Below, one piece after another: positions 53,528 to 62,124 of a stretch of 64,000 nt of DNA. The position numbers were made by a program, and so were the translations under genes. The notes under the pieces were generated by a model, which worked only from the letters and a program-made list of their open reading frames with translations, had not been told where the DNA came from and did not search any database. The first letter of the stretch is position 1; every line of letters begins with the position of its first letter. The stretch lies in the NCBI GenBank assembly GCA_018268995.1, contig JAFDVL010000041.1:61491-125490 (forward strand), in the 5' to 3' direction. The stretch is from Acidobacteriota bacterium (GTDB lineage: Bacteria > Acidobacteriota > Blastocatellia > RBC074).

Positions 53528-56500
53528 GTGCATGAAATGAACTTGCTCAGCCTTCAAAACAGCTTTTATGTCACTGGCGGGACGCTCAGGCGCGATGCAG
53601 CCTGCTACGTCCGACGGCAGGCCGACGAAGAGCTGTATCAGTCTTTATTGCAGGGCAAATTCTGTTACGTGCTGACTTCGCGGCAGATGGGCAAATCCTC
53701 GCTGATGGTTCACACCGCAGCCCGATTGCGCGAAGAAGGAATCGGCGTTGCCGTTCTTGATCTGACGGCCATTGGCAGCAATCTGACGATTGAGCAGTGG
53801 TATGGCGGATTGCTCAGCCAGATCGGTCAGCAACTTGATCTCGAAGACGAACTCTTAGATTTCTGGGCAGAGCGTTCCCTGCTGGGGCCGCTCCAATTGT
53901 GGATGCGGGCGATCCACGAAATCGTTTTACCTCGCTATCTGGAACGGGTCGTGATTTTTGTTGATGAAATTGACGCCGTTCATAACCTGCCTTTTTCGAC
54001 AGATGAATTTTTTGCGGGCATTCGTAAATTCTTCAATGGTCGCACCGAGGACGCAGAGCTTGAAAAACTGACCTTTTGTTTACTCGGTGTTGCCACACCC
54101 TCCAACCTGATTCGCAACACGCTGACGACCCCATTCAACATCGGCCACCGGGTGGAGTTAACAGATTTCACCGAAGCCGAGGCAACTGTCTTGTTGAAAG
54201 GGCTGGCGCGTGATCCGGCGGTAGAGCCTGAGCTACTTAAGCGTGTCTTGTATTGGACAGGCGGGCATCCGTATCTGACACAGCGGCTTTGTCAGCAGTT
54301 TGCCAATGACCTTTCGGCAAATGAGCCGCGCGATGTTGATCGCCATTGCCGCGAATTATTTCTTTCGCATCGGGCTTTAGAACGGGACGACAATCTGATC
54401 TTTGTGCGTGAACGATTGCTGCGGAGCGAAGCAGATTTAGGCAGTTTGCTGGATTTATATGGACGGGTTCAGCAAGGAACTCGCGTTGATGATGATGAGA
54501 CGAATCCATTAGTGACGGTGTTGCGACTTTCGGGCATTACAAAAATGCAGGAGGGGCGATTGTGCGTGCGCAATCGCATTTACGAAAAAGTATTTGATCA
54601 AGAATGGATCAGCGCCAATTTGCCCGATGCTGAATTGCAACGTCAACGCCGCGCGTATCGGCGCGGTGTCCTTCGTGCAACGATTGCGACGATGATTGGC
54701 ATTCTTGCGGTGCTCAGCATCGTGCTGGCTTTTTATTCGACTCGCCAACGCCAACGAACCGAAGCCCAGGCACAAGTCGAGCGTCGTAATCTGTATGCAG
54801 CACAAATGAACCTGGTGGGACAAGCCTGGGAGGCGGGAAATGTGGCCAAGATGCTGGAGCTATTGCGACGACATATTCCCCAACCGGAACAGGAAGACTT
54901 ACGTGGCTTTGAATGGTTCTATTATTGGCGACTGAGTCATCAATCCGAAAACTCGATCCCCCAACCCGACCTGATTCAGGGCTTAGCCTATGCTCCAAAC
55001 GGACAATTTCTTGCTGTTGGATTGGACAATGGCGCGATTCGATTAGTCGAAATCCAGACACAGCGCGAAGTGTTCATGCGGCAGGGACATACGAATAAAG
55101 TTTGGGGAGTGGCTTTTTCACCCGATGGCAAATTGATCGCTTCGGCAAGTTGGGATGGCACGGTACGATTGTGGGATAGCACGAATGGGCAGGTAGTTCA
55201 TGTGCTTCAAGCACACACGGATAAAGTCTTTTCCGTAGCATTTTCACCAGACGGCAAGTTGGTCGCTTCGGGTGACAGAAAAGGCGTCGTGAGTTTGTGG
55301 GAGGTGGGTTCTGGCAAATTGCTCCACTCGATTCAACTTTTCCGTAACATCGTTTACGCGGTTGCATTCTCGCCCGACAGTCGCAAACTCGCTACAGCAA
55401 ATTACGATAACAATGCCGCAATTCTTGATGTGGCGACTGGGCAACATCTGAAAACCCTGAAGCACGAAACGCAGGTGCTGACGGTCGCCTTTTCGCCGGA
55501 CAACAAATATCTGGCTACCGGATGCCTGGATAGTTCCGAAGTGAAATTGTGGGACGTGATCACAGGCAAAGACCTGAAAACGTTTCGGGGTCATCACGGA
55601 ACGGTTTGGAGTCTCGCATTTTCGCCAGATGCGAAAACCCTGGCGACAACGGGGGATGATGGCGTAGCCAAGCTCTGGGATGTGGATCGCCGCATGGAGA
55701 TTGCCACCTTACGCGGGCATACACGCCTGATCGTAGCCCTTGCGTTTTCTCCTGATGGAAAAACCCTCGCCACAGCAAGTTGGGACAGGCAGGTCAAACT
55801 TTGGCAAACTGAGCCTCATCCAGAGGAAAGCCTGAGAGGGCACCAGAATTGGATACGATCCATCGCCTTCGCCCCGGACAATAAAATCCTGGCCTCTGCT
55901 GCTGACGATCAAACCATCAAATTGTGGGATGTCAGCACCCAGCAGGAATTACAAACCCTGCGTGGCCATGAAGGCAAAATCAATTGTCTGGCATATTCGC
56001 CGGACGGAAGGCTGATTGCGACAGGCAGTGATGATGAAACCGTCCGAATCTGGAGTGCGCATAATGGGCAAGAGGTGAAGCGCTTTAAGGAAAATTCTGG
56101 TCGCATCCAAACCGTTGCCTTCACGCCTGACGGTCAAAAAGTGGCTGCCGGAGGATTTGGTGGAGTAGGAAAAGTGTGGGATTTACGCAGCGGACAACTG
56201 CTTTTTGAAATTAAAGGCTTCAATGATTTCATCTGGGCCATTACCTATTCGTCCGATGGCAAGACTTTCGCGGTCAGCGGTGATTCTGACACGGTCAAAT
56301 TCTATAACGCGATTACCGGGCAACCCCTCCCAGAGTTGCCCATCACCAAACCGGCGGGGCGAGTCCTGGCGTTTTCTCCCGATGGGAAAACATTCGCCGT
56401 TGAGCAGGGCCGCAACAATTTTGGCCTCTTTGATCTGGCTTCTCGAAAAGAACTGTTCCTTTTTCAGGGGCATACTTCCAGAATCTGGAGCATGGTGTTT

Positions 56501-56740
56501 TCTGCGGATGGAAAACGAATCGCCACAGGCAGCGCCGATGAAACGGTCAAACTGTGGGACCCCAAAACCGGACTTGAATTGGCAACCATCCATACCGAAG
56601 CAGGAAAAATCTTTGCTGTCGCCTTTTCACCCGATGGGCAATCTCTCGCCATCGCCTGTCAGGATCGCACGATAAAACTCTGGCGTGCGGCAGCCGCTGC
56701 TCAGATTAAGCAGGATGAACGCAAAACGAATCAGCCATAG
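53528..56740 (+). CDS. AAA-like ATPase with membrane helix and 14 WD40 repeats
   Basis: 1070 residues. An AAA-like (AAA_35) domain lies at about 10-350: P-loop SRQMGKSS at 51-58 (the first Gly is Thr), Walker B VVIFVDEIDAV, and GGHPYLTQRLCQ. One membrane helix follows near 385-402 (TIATMIGILAVLSIVLAFY), then a linker, then fourteen WD40 repeats from about residue 475 to the end (for example VAFSPDGKLIASASWDGTVRLWD), enough for two seven-bladed propellers. The order is that of STAND-type signalling ATPases: NTPase, linker, superstructure-forming repeats. The start is GTG 53528 or ATG 53537. Probably co-transcribed with the winged-helix ATPase. Confidence 0.87.
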   Translation: MHEMNLLSLQNSFYVTGGTLRRDAACYVRRQADEELYQSLLQGKFCYVLTSRQMGKSSLMVHTAARLREEGIGVAVLDLTAIGSNLTIEQWYGGLLSQIGQQLDLEDELLDFWAERSLLGPLQLWMRAIHEIVLPRYLERVVIFVDEIDAVHNLPFSTDEFFAGIRKFFNGRTEDAELEKLTFCLLGVATPSNLIRNTLTTPFNIGHRVELTDFTEAEATVLLKGLARDPAVEPELLKRVLYWTGGHPYLTQRLCQQFANDLSANEPRDVDRHCRELFLSHRALERDDNLIFVRERLLRSEADLGSLLDLYGRVQQGTRVDDDETNPLVTVLRLSGITKMQEGRLCVRNRIYEKVFDQEWISANLPDAELQRQRRAYRRGVLRATIATMIGILAVLSIVLAFYSTRQRQRTEAQAQVERRNLYAAQMNLVGQAWEAGNVAKMLELLRRHIPQPEQEDLRGFEWFYYWRLSHQSENSIPQPDLIQGLAYAPNGQFLAVGLDNGAIRLVEIQTQREVFMRQGHTNKVWGVAFSPDGKLIASASWDGTVRLWDSTNGQVVHVLQAHTDKVFSVAFSPDGKLVASGDRKGVVSLWEVGSGKLLHSIQLFRNIVYAVAFSPDSRKLATANYDNNAAILDVATGQHLKTLKHETQVLTVAFSPDNKYLATGCLDSSEVKLWDVITGKDLKTFRGHHGTVWSLAFSPDAKTLATTGDDGVAKLWDVDRRMEIATLRGHTRLIVALAFSPDGKTLATASWDRQVKLWQTEPHPEESLRGHQNWIRSIAFAPDNKILASAADDQTIKLWDVSTQQELQTLRGHEGKINCLAYSPDGRLIATGSDDETVRIWSAHNGQEVKRFKENSGRIQTVAFTPDGQKVAAGGFGGVGKVWDLRSGQLLFEIKGFNDFIWAITYSSDGKTFAVSGDSDTVKFYNAITGQPLPELPITKPAGRVLAFSPDGKTFAVEQGRNNFGLFDLASRKELFLFQGHTSRIWSMVFSADGKRIATGSADETVKLWDPKTGLELATIHTEAGKIFAVAFSPDGQSLAIACQDRTIKLWRAAAAAQIKQDERKTNQP

Positions 56741-56827
56741 CCATAACCTGTGACCGGCACTGACCGCAGACTGGTCAGTCTACGGCACATCGCCGTCTCC
56801 GAATTTTCATAGCTCCAATAATTTTAT

Positions 56828-56856
56828 TGTTAACGTTCGTAAATTCACTGGCGTCT
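56828..56856 (+). promoter_or_regulatory. Candidate ECF-sigma promoter
   Basis: TGTTAACGTTCG at 56828-56839 and GCGTCT at 56851-56856 give AAC-N18-GTCT, the same spacing as at 29806-29833. The bases after it (CGGG, GAAGG, AAAA) also resemble the other copy. ATG 56918 follows after 61 bases. Confidence 0.45.
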
Positions 56857-56917
56857 TACCGGGCGAAGGTGAAAATGGGATGGTGAGATCATAAATTGAA
56901 CTTTTTTATTGAAATGA

Positions 56918-57553
56918 ATGGCTAACCCAATGGCATTGTTAGCAAATAATGTATTCTCGATTGTACCTATGCAAGCCGAACCTAAACCGCCCCTAGCATC
57001 ATCGGCTGCCCCCTTTCAATCGGTGAGTAGTGAAAAATTAGAAGAAATCCGTTTGGTCGAAGCCTCCCGCAACGGTGATCGTGCAGCTTTTGCCAGACTC
57101 TATGAACAATATGCCCGCATGGTGCATGGCATTGTGTTGGCGCGCGCGCCCCGCAGTGAAGCAGACGATTTAGTACAAGATGTTTTCTTTTTTGCCTGGC
57201 GCAAAATTCATACCCTTCGTGATGCCGCAGCTTTCGGAGGCTGGCTGGGGATGATCGCACGCAATCGGGCAATGGATTACCATCGGCAAAAAACCGACAC
57301 TGAAGAATTAACCGAAAATATGGCGGATTCCATCGCAGAAAAACCTGCGCCGAAAGCCGAAGCGATAGCGGTGCTCGACACGATCCGCGCTTTGCCTGAA
57401 GCCTACCGTGAGACGTTGATTTTACGATTGGTCGAAGGAATGACCGGGCCGGAAATTTCCGTGCGAACCGGATTAACGCCGGAATCCGTCCGCGTTAATT
57501 TGCATCGTGGCATGAAGATGTTACGCGAACGGCTGAACGGATTCGCAGCGTAA
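56918..57553 (+). CDS. ECF RNA polymerase sigma factor
   Basis: 211 residues. Region 2: DRAAFARLYEQYARMVHGIVLARA, EADDLVQDVFFFAWRKIHTL and FGGWLGMIARNRAMDYHR. Region 4: LPEAYRETLILRLVEGMTGPEISVRTGLTPESVRVNLHRGMKML. An N-terminal extension of about 40 residues precedes region 2, so the true start could be the ATG for M18 (PMQAEP). The following gene, 27 bp on, is a membrane protein of the anti-sigma size class. Confidence 0.9.
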   Translation: MANPMALLANNVFSIVPMQAEPKPPLASSAAPFQSVSSEKLEEIRLVEASRNGDRAAFARLYEQYARMVHGIVLARAPRSEADDLVQDVFFFAWRKIHTLRDAAAFGGWLGMIARNRAMDYHRQKTDTEELTENMADSIAEKPAPKAEAIAVLDTIRALPEAYRETLILRLVEGMTGPEISVRTGLTPESVRVNLHRGMKMLRERLNGFAA

Positions 57554-57580
57554 AGTATTTGAGAAACTGAAGGTGACGCA

Positions 57581-58105
57581 ATGAACGACAATTATTTATG
57601 GGACAAATCGGGGGAGCCGGACGAGGAGATTCAACACCTCGAATCGTTGCTGAGCGATTTTCGCTACCAGCCTCGTCCGTTCGTGGTGCCAGAAGAAGCG
57701 CCGAAAAAGATGATCTTTTCCATGCTCTCCATGTCAACGCTGCGCTATGGCGCAATTGCAGCGCTAGCCCTGCTCACACTCGGTATTGGACTTTGGTACG
57801 GATTGCGATCTGCAAACGAGGTTGAGCAAGTCGTTCGTCAACCACAGCAATCCACACCTGTCCCCACTGTCGCCGCAAACAATGCGGAGGTGAAGCAAGC
57901 ACCCGGAGTGACAGCGCTACAAACAGTCAAACATGCGGCTATCGCACGTCCAATTGTGCGAAAGCCCAAGGTCATCAAACGAGCAACTGACAAGCAATTG
58001 GAATTAGAAGGCGAGATGGCCAAAGAAAAAGTTTTATATGCGCTGCAACTAACCAGTAAGCAGCTTGATGTTATTGCCAGGAAAATTCAAACCGATACCA
58101 ATTAA
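57581..58105 (+). CDS. Probable anti-sigma factor, single-pass membrane protein
   Basis: 174 residues. A short cytoplasmic N-terminus (YLWDKSGEPDEEIQHLESLL and RYQPRPF, a pattern seen in acidobacterial anti-sigma-like proteins) is followed by one membrane helix near 55-73 (YGAIAALALLTLGIGLWYG) and a periplasmic part ending in a helix. No HxxxCxxC zinc motif. The call rests on position directly after a sigma gene and on membrane topology. Confidence 0.65.
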   Translation: MNDNYLWDKSGEPDEEIQHLESLLSDFRYQPRPFVVPEEAPKKMIFSMLSMSTLRYGAIAALALLTLGIGLWYGLRSANEVEQVVRQPQQSTPVPTVAANNAEVKQAPGVTALQTVKHAAIARPIVRKPKVIKRATDKQLELEGEMAKEKVLYALQLTSKQLDVIARKIQTDTN

Positions 58106-58122
58106 TCCAATTCGAGGACACT

Positions 58123-58803
58123 ATGAAAAATATCATTTTATACAATCTTATTACGCAAGTTGCCGCCTTGGCGCGCCAACTGTTTCTGCCCACCTTACTT
58201 ATTCTCTGTGCGGCAACCGCTTCATTCGGGCAGAACAATTTCTCGCAACCACAGTACGCCAAAGCCAAGATTGACATCAGCCATCTGGCCGCACTGGAAG
58301 ACAAAGCCGAATCCGTGATTGACGTCACGGTGGATCGTCGCACGCTTCGATTAGCTGAGAAGTTTTTCAAAGATGACGTCGCTGACGAAAAGAAAATCAA
58401 AGAGCTGATTTCCGGCATTGAAGGCATTTGGGTCAAGGTCTTTGAATTTGAAAAAGATGGCGAATACCAACCCTCAGATTACCAGATGCTGAAAACGCAG
58501 CTCGACAACAATCCGAACTGGATCAAACTAGCAGGCGTACGCAGCAAGAAAAAAGACATGGTCAATGTCGAGGTTTCGATTATGACCGATGAGAAAGACA
58601 ACCTGCTTGGTGTGGCAATTATTGCCGCTGAAAAGCAACATCTGGCTGTCATCAATATCATCGGCACATTCGACCTGGCCAAGATTCGTGACCTGAGCGG
58701 CAAATTTAGTATCCCGGATCTGGAACTTGATGGTTTGGGGGTCGTAAAGAAAAAGACGAAGTCACAGGACAAAGAAGAAAACAAAAAACCTGATCAAAAC
58801 TAA
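58123..58803 (+). CDS. Secreted DUF4252-like protein
   Basis: 226 residues with a signal peptide near 20-36 (LFLPTLLILCAATASFGQ). The body matches the DUF4252 layout: an amphipathic helix with KFFKDDVADEKKIKELISGIEGIWVKVFEFE, then WIKLAGVRSKKKDMVNVEVSIM and HLAVINIIGTFDLAKIRDL. Function unknown. It is 17 bp after the anti-sigma-like gene and 42 bp before the VWA gene, whose N-terminal domain has a similar layout, so the three are probably one operon. Confidence 0.75.
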   Translation: MKNIILYNLITQVAALARQLFLPTLLILCAATASFGQNNFSQPQYAKAKIDISHLAALEDKAESVIDVTVDRRTLRLAEKFFKDDVADEKKIKELISGIEGIWVKVFEFEKDGEYQPSDYQMLKTQLDNNPNWIKLAGVRSKKKDMVNVEVSIMTDEKDNLLGVAIIAAEKQHLAVINIIGTFDLAKIRDLSGKFSIPDLELDGLGVVKKKTKSQDKEENKKPDQN

Positions 58804-58845
58804 TCGCAAGTTCAGTCTTAACCCAGTGTAGCAAGCGAGGTAGTC

Positions 58846-60468
58846 ATGAAAACCATTGCCCGTTCATTCGTCGTCATCCTGCTTTTTTCATTTATCAGCA
58901 CAGGCGTAATTGCCAAACCTGATCCGTACAAAAGCGTCATCAATCACTTGAAAAAACGCTACAACGCCAAACAGATGCGCCTGCCCTTTGTGATTGGATT
59001 GGCCAGCTTCGGCGCTCGCATTTATACGAAAGGTGCGGTCAAGGGACTGAAGGTTGCGATCTTCAAGGAACAGAATTTCATCGAAACTATCAAAGACCCC
59101 GGATTTGAAACGGTCTTTCGCACCTTCGATACCAGCTGGATGCCGATGATTCGGTTTTACTCACGCAAGCAAATGCAACGGACGTATCTTTATGCCAAAG
59201 AAGCCGGCAAGGATTTTCAAATCATGGTCACCGCGCTCCAGCCCGATAGCGCAGTTGTACTGACCGTCAAAGTTAACCCAGCACAACTGGCAAAGTTCAT
59301 TGAAAAACATAATAACGGCGAATCTATTCTGGGCGATTTTGGCTTGGATGGCATCACGGGCAATCGCAATAAGACGGTTGTAGCGGAGGCCGATAAAGAC
59401 AACCGATCCGACGTTGCTTTATCCAAATCTGATCCGATCTTCGCGAACGCTGACACATCTGGGACAGTCAAAGCATCAGATGCTTCTGTCGTTGCTGACG
59501 CCCCCGTCGTACATCCGGTGGTCGAAACGTCATTGGAACCAAGCGACGCGCCTCCACCAGTAAAAAACGAATCTCCGATCAAGGCAGACATCACGATTGA
59601 TACCAAGCTGATTAATCTGAATGCCAAGGTTTTGAATCCGGCGGGTAAGCCAGTGCTGCATTTGCAGAAAGAAAACTTCGCCTTGTATGAAAACAATGTG
59701 AAGCAGGAAATTTCCCATTTTTCCCCGGTCACAGCGCCGGTTGATTTGTTGTTGCTGATGGATTTCAGCGGCAGCACAGAAAAGAAGCAGAAGGTCATTC
59801 GCGAGGCTGCCCAGCGGTTTGTGGATTCCCTCGGCCCCAATGATCGTGTCGCGGTTGCAGCATTTGCCCGTCGCTTCTACCTGAAAACATCGTTTCTTTC
59901 AGACAAGAAACAACTCAAGAAATTGATTGGCGATCTCAAGGTTCCTTCCAGTGGAACGTCTTATTATGACGCGATGTGGAAGGCATTGGACTTATTCAAG
60001 GATTCCAAAGGCGCACGAAATGCCATTGTCGTGCTGACGGATGGCGTAGACAACACGATCATGGACCCGGAAGAATACACAACCAAACATGAATTTAAGG
60101 AATTGCTGGCACGAATCGCTGAAGAGGAAGTTACCATTTACCCAATGTATCTGGACACGGAATACGAAATGGTCACCAAACGCCACGGCGGGCAGGACAA
60201 GCACGAACATTACACCATCGCGCGGAAACAGCTCTCGCAAGTCGCGGAACAATCCGGCGGGCTGCTCTTTCACGTAGCCAATATCGAAGACCTCAACGGC
60301 GTCTATGATCGTGTCGCGGCAGAATTGAAAACCTTATACAGCATCGCGTATTCCTCCAGCCTTGATGATGGCTCGCTTTCTCAAAAGAAAGAATGGCGCG
60401 AGATTAAATTGAGCGTGACCGAACCTGGTGCCCAAGCGCGCACGAAACGCGGTTATTACACGAAATAA
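58846..60468 (+). CDS. Secreted VWA-domain protein with N-terminal DUF4252-like region
   Basis: 540 residues. Signal peptide (FVVILLFSFISTGVIAK), then a region at about 25-150 with VKGLKVAIFKEQNF, MPMIRFYSRKQ and DSAVVLTVKVNPAQLAKFIE, similar in order to the preceding DUF4252 protein. A linker of low complexity follows (about 175-240), then the VWFA-related block (LNAKVLNPAGKPVLHLQKENFALYEN) and a VWA domain from about 300 with a full MIDAS: DFSGST, the Thr of SSGTSYYDA and LTDGVDN. Unlike the protein ending at 34388, metal binding should work here. Probably a surface or periplasmic protein controlled by the upstream sigma factor. Confidence 0.85.
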   Translation: MKTIARSFVVILLFSFISTGVIAKPDPYKSVINHLKKRYNAKQMRLPFVIGLASFGARIYTKGAVKGLKVAIFKEQNFIETIKDPGFETVFRTFDTSWMPMIRFYSRKQMQRTYLYAKEAGKDFQIMVTALQPDSAVVLTVKVNPAQLAKFIEKHNNGESILGDFGLDGITGNRNKTVVAEADKDNRSDVALSKSDPIFANADTSGTVKASDASVVADAPVVHPVVETSLEPSDAPPPVKNESPIKADITIDTKLINLNAKVLNPAGKPVLHLQKENFALYENNVKQEISHFSPVTAPVDLLLLMDFSGSTEKKQKVIREAAQRFVDSLGPNDRVAVAAFARRFYLKTSFLSDKKQLKKLIGDLKVPSSGTSYYDAMWKALDLFKDSKGARNAIVVLTDGVDNTIMDPEEYTTKHEFKELLARIAEEEVTIYPMYLDTEYEMVTKRHGGQDKHEHYTIARKQLSQVAEQSGGLLFHVANIEDLNGVYDRVAAELKTLYSIAYSSSLDDGSLSQKKEWREIKLSVTEPGAQARTKRGYYTK

Positions 60469-60476
60469 TCTTTATT

Positions 60477-60576
60477 TCATTTTCCATTTTCCATTTGAAA
60501 GTTGTCATTTTTCATTGTGGATCGTGCGTTCTCAACAATGACCCATGACAAATAAAAAATGGAAAATGGAAAATGA
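60477..60576. repeat. Long palindrome of degenerate 7-base words
   Basis: Perfect 20-base outer arms (60477-60496 and 60557-60576) and 17-base inner arms (60502-60518 and 60535-60551, 14 of 17). The left side reads ATTTTCC, ATTTTCC, ATTTGAA, AGTTGTC, ATTTTTC; the right side AATGACC, CATGACA, AATAAAA, AATGGAA, AATGGAA. It fills the space between two convergent genes and could end transcription from both. Confidence 0.8.
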
Positions 60577-62052
60577 TTATCGTTCTAATTCTTCCTTCCG
60601 AATCGGCTTCCCTTCCCACATCCAAACACCGTTTTCTTTAACCAGTAACCGCGCGGCACTGCCCGGCACAGGCGGCGTGTTCACTTTTGGCAACCAGCGT
60701 GCGTGCTCAGCAATCACGCGGGCATAGCGTTTTTCCTTGGCCAAATTCGTCCACTCGTTCGGGTCGCGTTGATGGTCGTACAACTCTTCTGAACCATCGG
60801 CATAGCGAATGTAACGCCAACGCTTCGTCCGCACCGAATGATTGTCTTGATTGTGCGTCGTAATCGCGGGCCAGTTCCATGTTGCCTTCGGATTTTTGAG
60901 CAGGCGAACAAGGCTGTGCCCTTCCAATCCGGCCTTTAGTGGTAAGCCGCTCAATTCGAGTAACGTCGGATAAAAATCCAGCAGCTCAACCGGCTGATCG
61001 CATTGAGTGTTAGCGTTGATTCCCGGCCCGGCAAAGATCAAGGGCACGCGTGTCGAGCGTTCCCACAAGGTGTTTTTACCTGTAACGCCCTTCTCCCCTA
61101 AATGCCAACCGTTGTCTGACCAGAAGATGATGATCGTGTTGTCGGCCTTGCCACTAGCATCCAAAGCATCCAATACGCGTCCGACCTGACTATCCATCAG
61201 ACTGATGCTCGCCAGATACGAACGCACCAGCGGACGCAGTTGGCCATTGGCTTCCAGCCACGACAGCCGTGGTTCCGGCAATTTCCAATGCAGATTCCAG
61301 GCGAATTCCGGCACATCATCGCGGTCATTGGCTTTGATGGGAGGCATCAGCAGAGAATCATTTGGGTATAGATCAAACCATTTCTGCGACGCAAAGCAGG
61401 GCACGTGTGGCAGGCGAAACCCGACACCAAGAAAAAATGGTTGATCCGCTTTGGCAGCCTGAAGGTATTGGATCGCAGAGGAGGCAATTTTCCAATCCGC
61501 CTGCTCTTCGTCATTCGCTGGAAAGATCCCCCAATCCATCGCTTTGATCGTATCAGGAGTGGTCACGAATTTCGTTGGCGGATACGGCATAGGGCCAGAC
61601 TCTCCCCATGATTGAAATTCCCTTACCCGTTCCGCTGCTTTGATTGAGCCATCGTGGTAAATCTTTCCGGCACTAAATGTCGAATAGCCATTCGCTGCCA
61701 GATATTGCGGCAGCATCACGTGATCTTTCAGCGCAGGCACTGCGCGCACGCCCGGTTGCAAGGTGTATAGTCCGGTCGTCGAAGGGCGCAAACCAGACAG
61801 AAGGCTGGCGCGGGATGGATTGCACAGGGGTGCTTGCACGTGGGCATTCGTAAACGTCATCCCACGCTTCGCCAACCGATCAATGTTCGGCGTCTTGACT
61901 TGCGGATGCCCTTTCAGTGGCCCGATCCAATCGTTGAGATCGTCAACGGCAATAAAAAGATAGTTTGGCGGCTTGGGAGGTGCTTGAGGCGGTTTAGCCC
62001 AAACCTGGCTAATTGCCAGCACTAGGAAAAAGAAAAGCACAATGTTTTTCAT
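60577..62052 (-). CDS. Secreted sulfatase (iduronate-2-sulfatase-like)
   Basis: 491 residues. Signal peptide (IVLFFFLVLAISQVWA), metal-binding Asp pair in FIAVDDLNDW, and the formylglycine site C77-x-P-S-R81 in LCNPSRASLLSG. Cys there needs an anaerobic or FGE-type maturase encoded elsewhere. PQYLAANGYSTFSAGKIYH and IIIFWSDNGWHLGEKG are typical of the iduronate-2-sulfatase-like subgroup. It would remove sulfate from polysaccharides or glycosaminoglycan-like polymers. The ATG at 62052 is chosen for the signal peptide. It follows the symporter gene by 72 bp on the same strand. Confidence 0.88.
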   Translation of the reverse strand: MKNIVLFFFLVLAISQVWAKPPQAPPKPPNYLFIAVDDLNDWIGPLKGHPQVKTPNIDRLAKRGMTFTNAHVQAPLCNPSRASLLSGLRPSTTGLYTLQPGVRAVPALKDHVMLPQYLAANGYSTFSAGKIYHDGSIKAAERVREFQSWGESGPMPYPPTKFVTTPDTIKAMDWGIFPANDEEQADWKIASSAIQYLQAAKADQPFFLGVGFRLPHVPCFASQKWFDLYPNDSLLMPPIKANDRDDVPEFAWNLHWKLPEPRLSWLEANGQLRPLVRSYLASISLMDSQVGRVLDALDASGKADNTIIIFWSDNGWHLGEKGVTGKNTLWERSTRVPLIFAGPGINANTQCDQPVELLDFYPTLLELSGLPLKAGLEGHSLVRLLKNPKATWNWPAITTHNQDNHSVRTKRWRYIRYADGSEELYDHQRDPNEWTNLAKEKRYARVIAEHARWLPKVNTPPVPGSAARLLVKENGVWMWEGKPIRKEELER

Positions 62053-62124
62053 AATCAATTCAACTTGAGAGCGCACGCAATCCGAGTGAATAGCCTCCGC
62101 CCCCTTGAGTCGTTTTTCTCTCAT

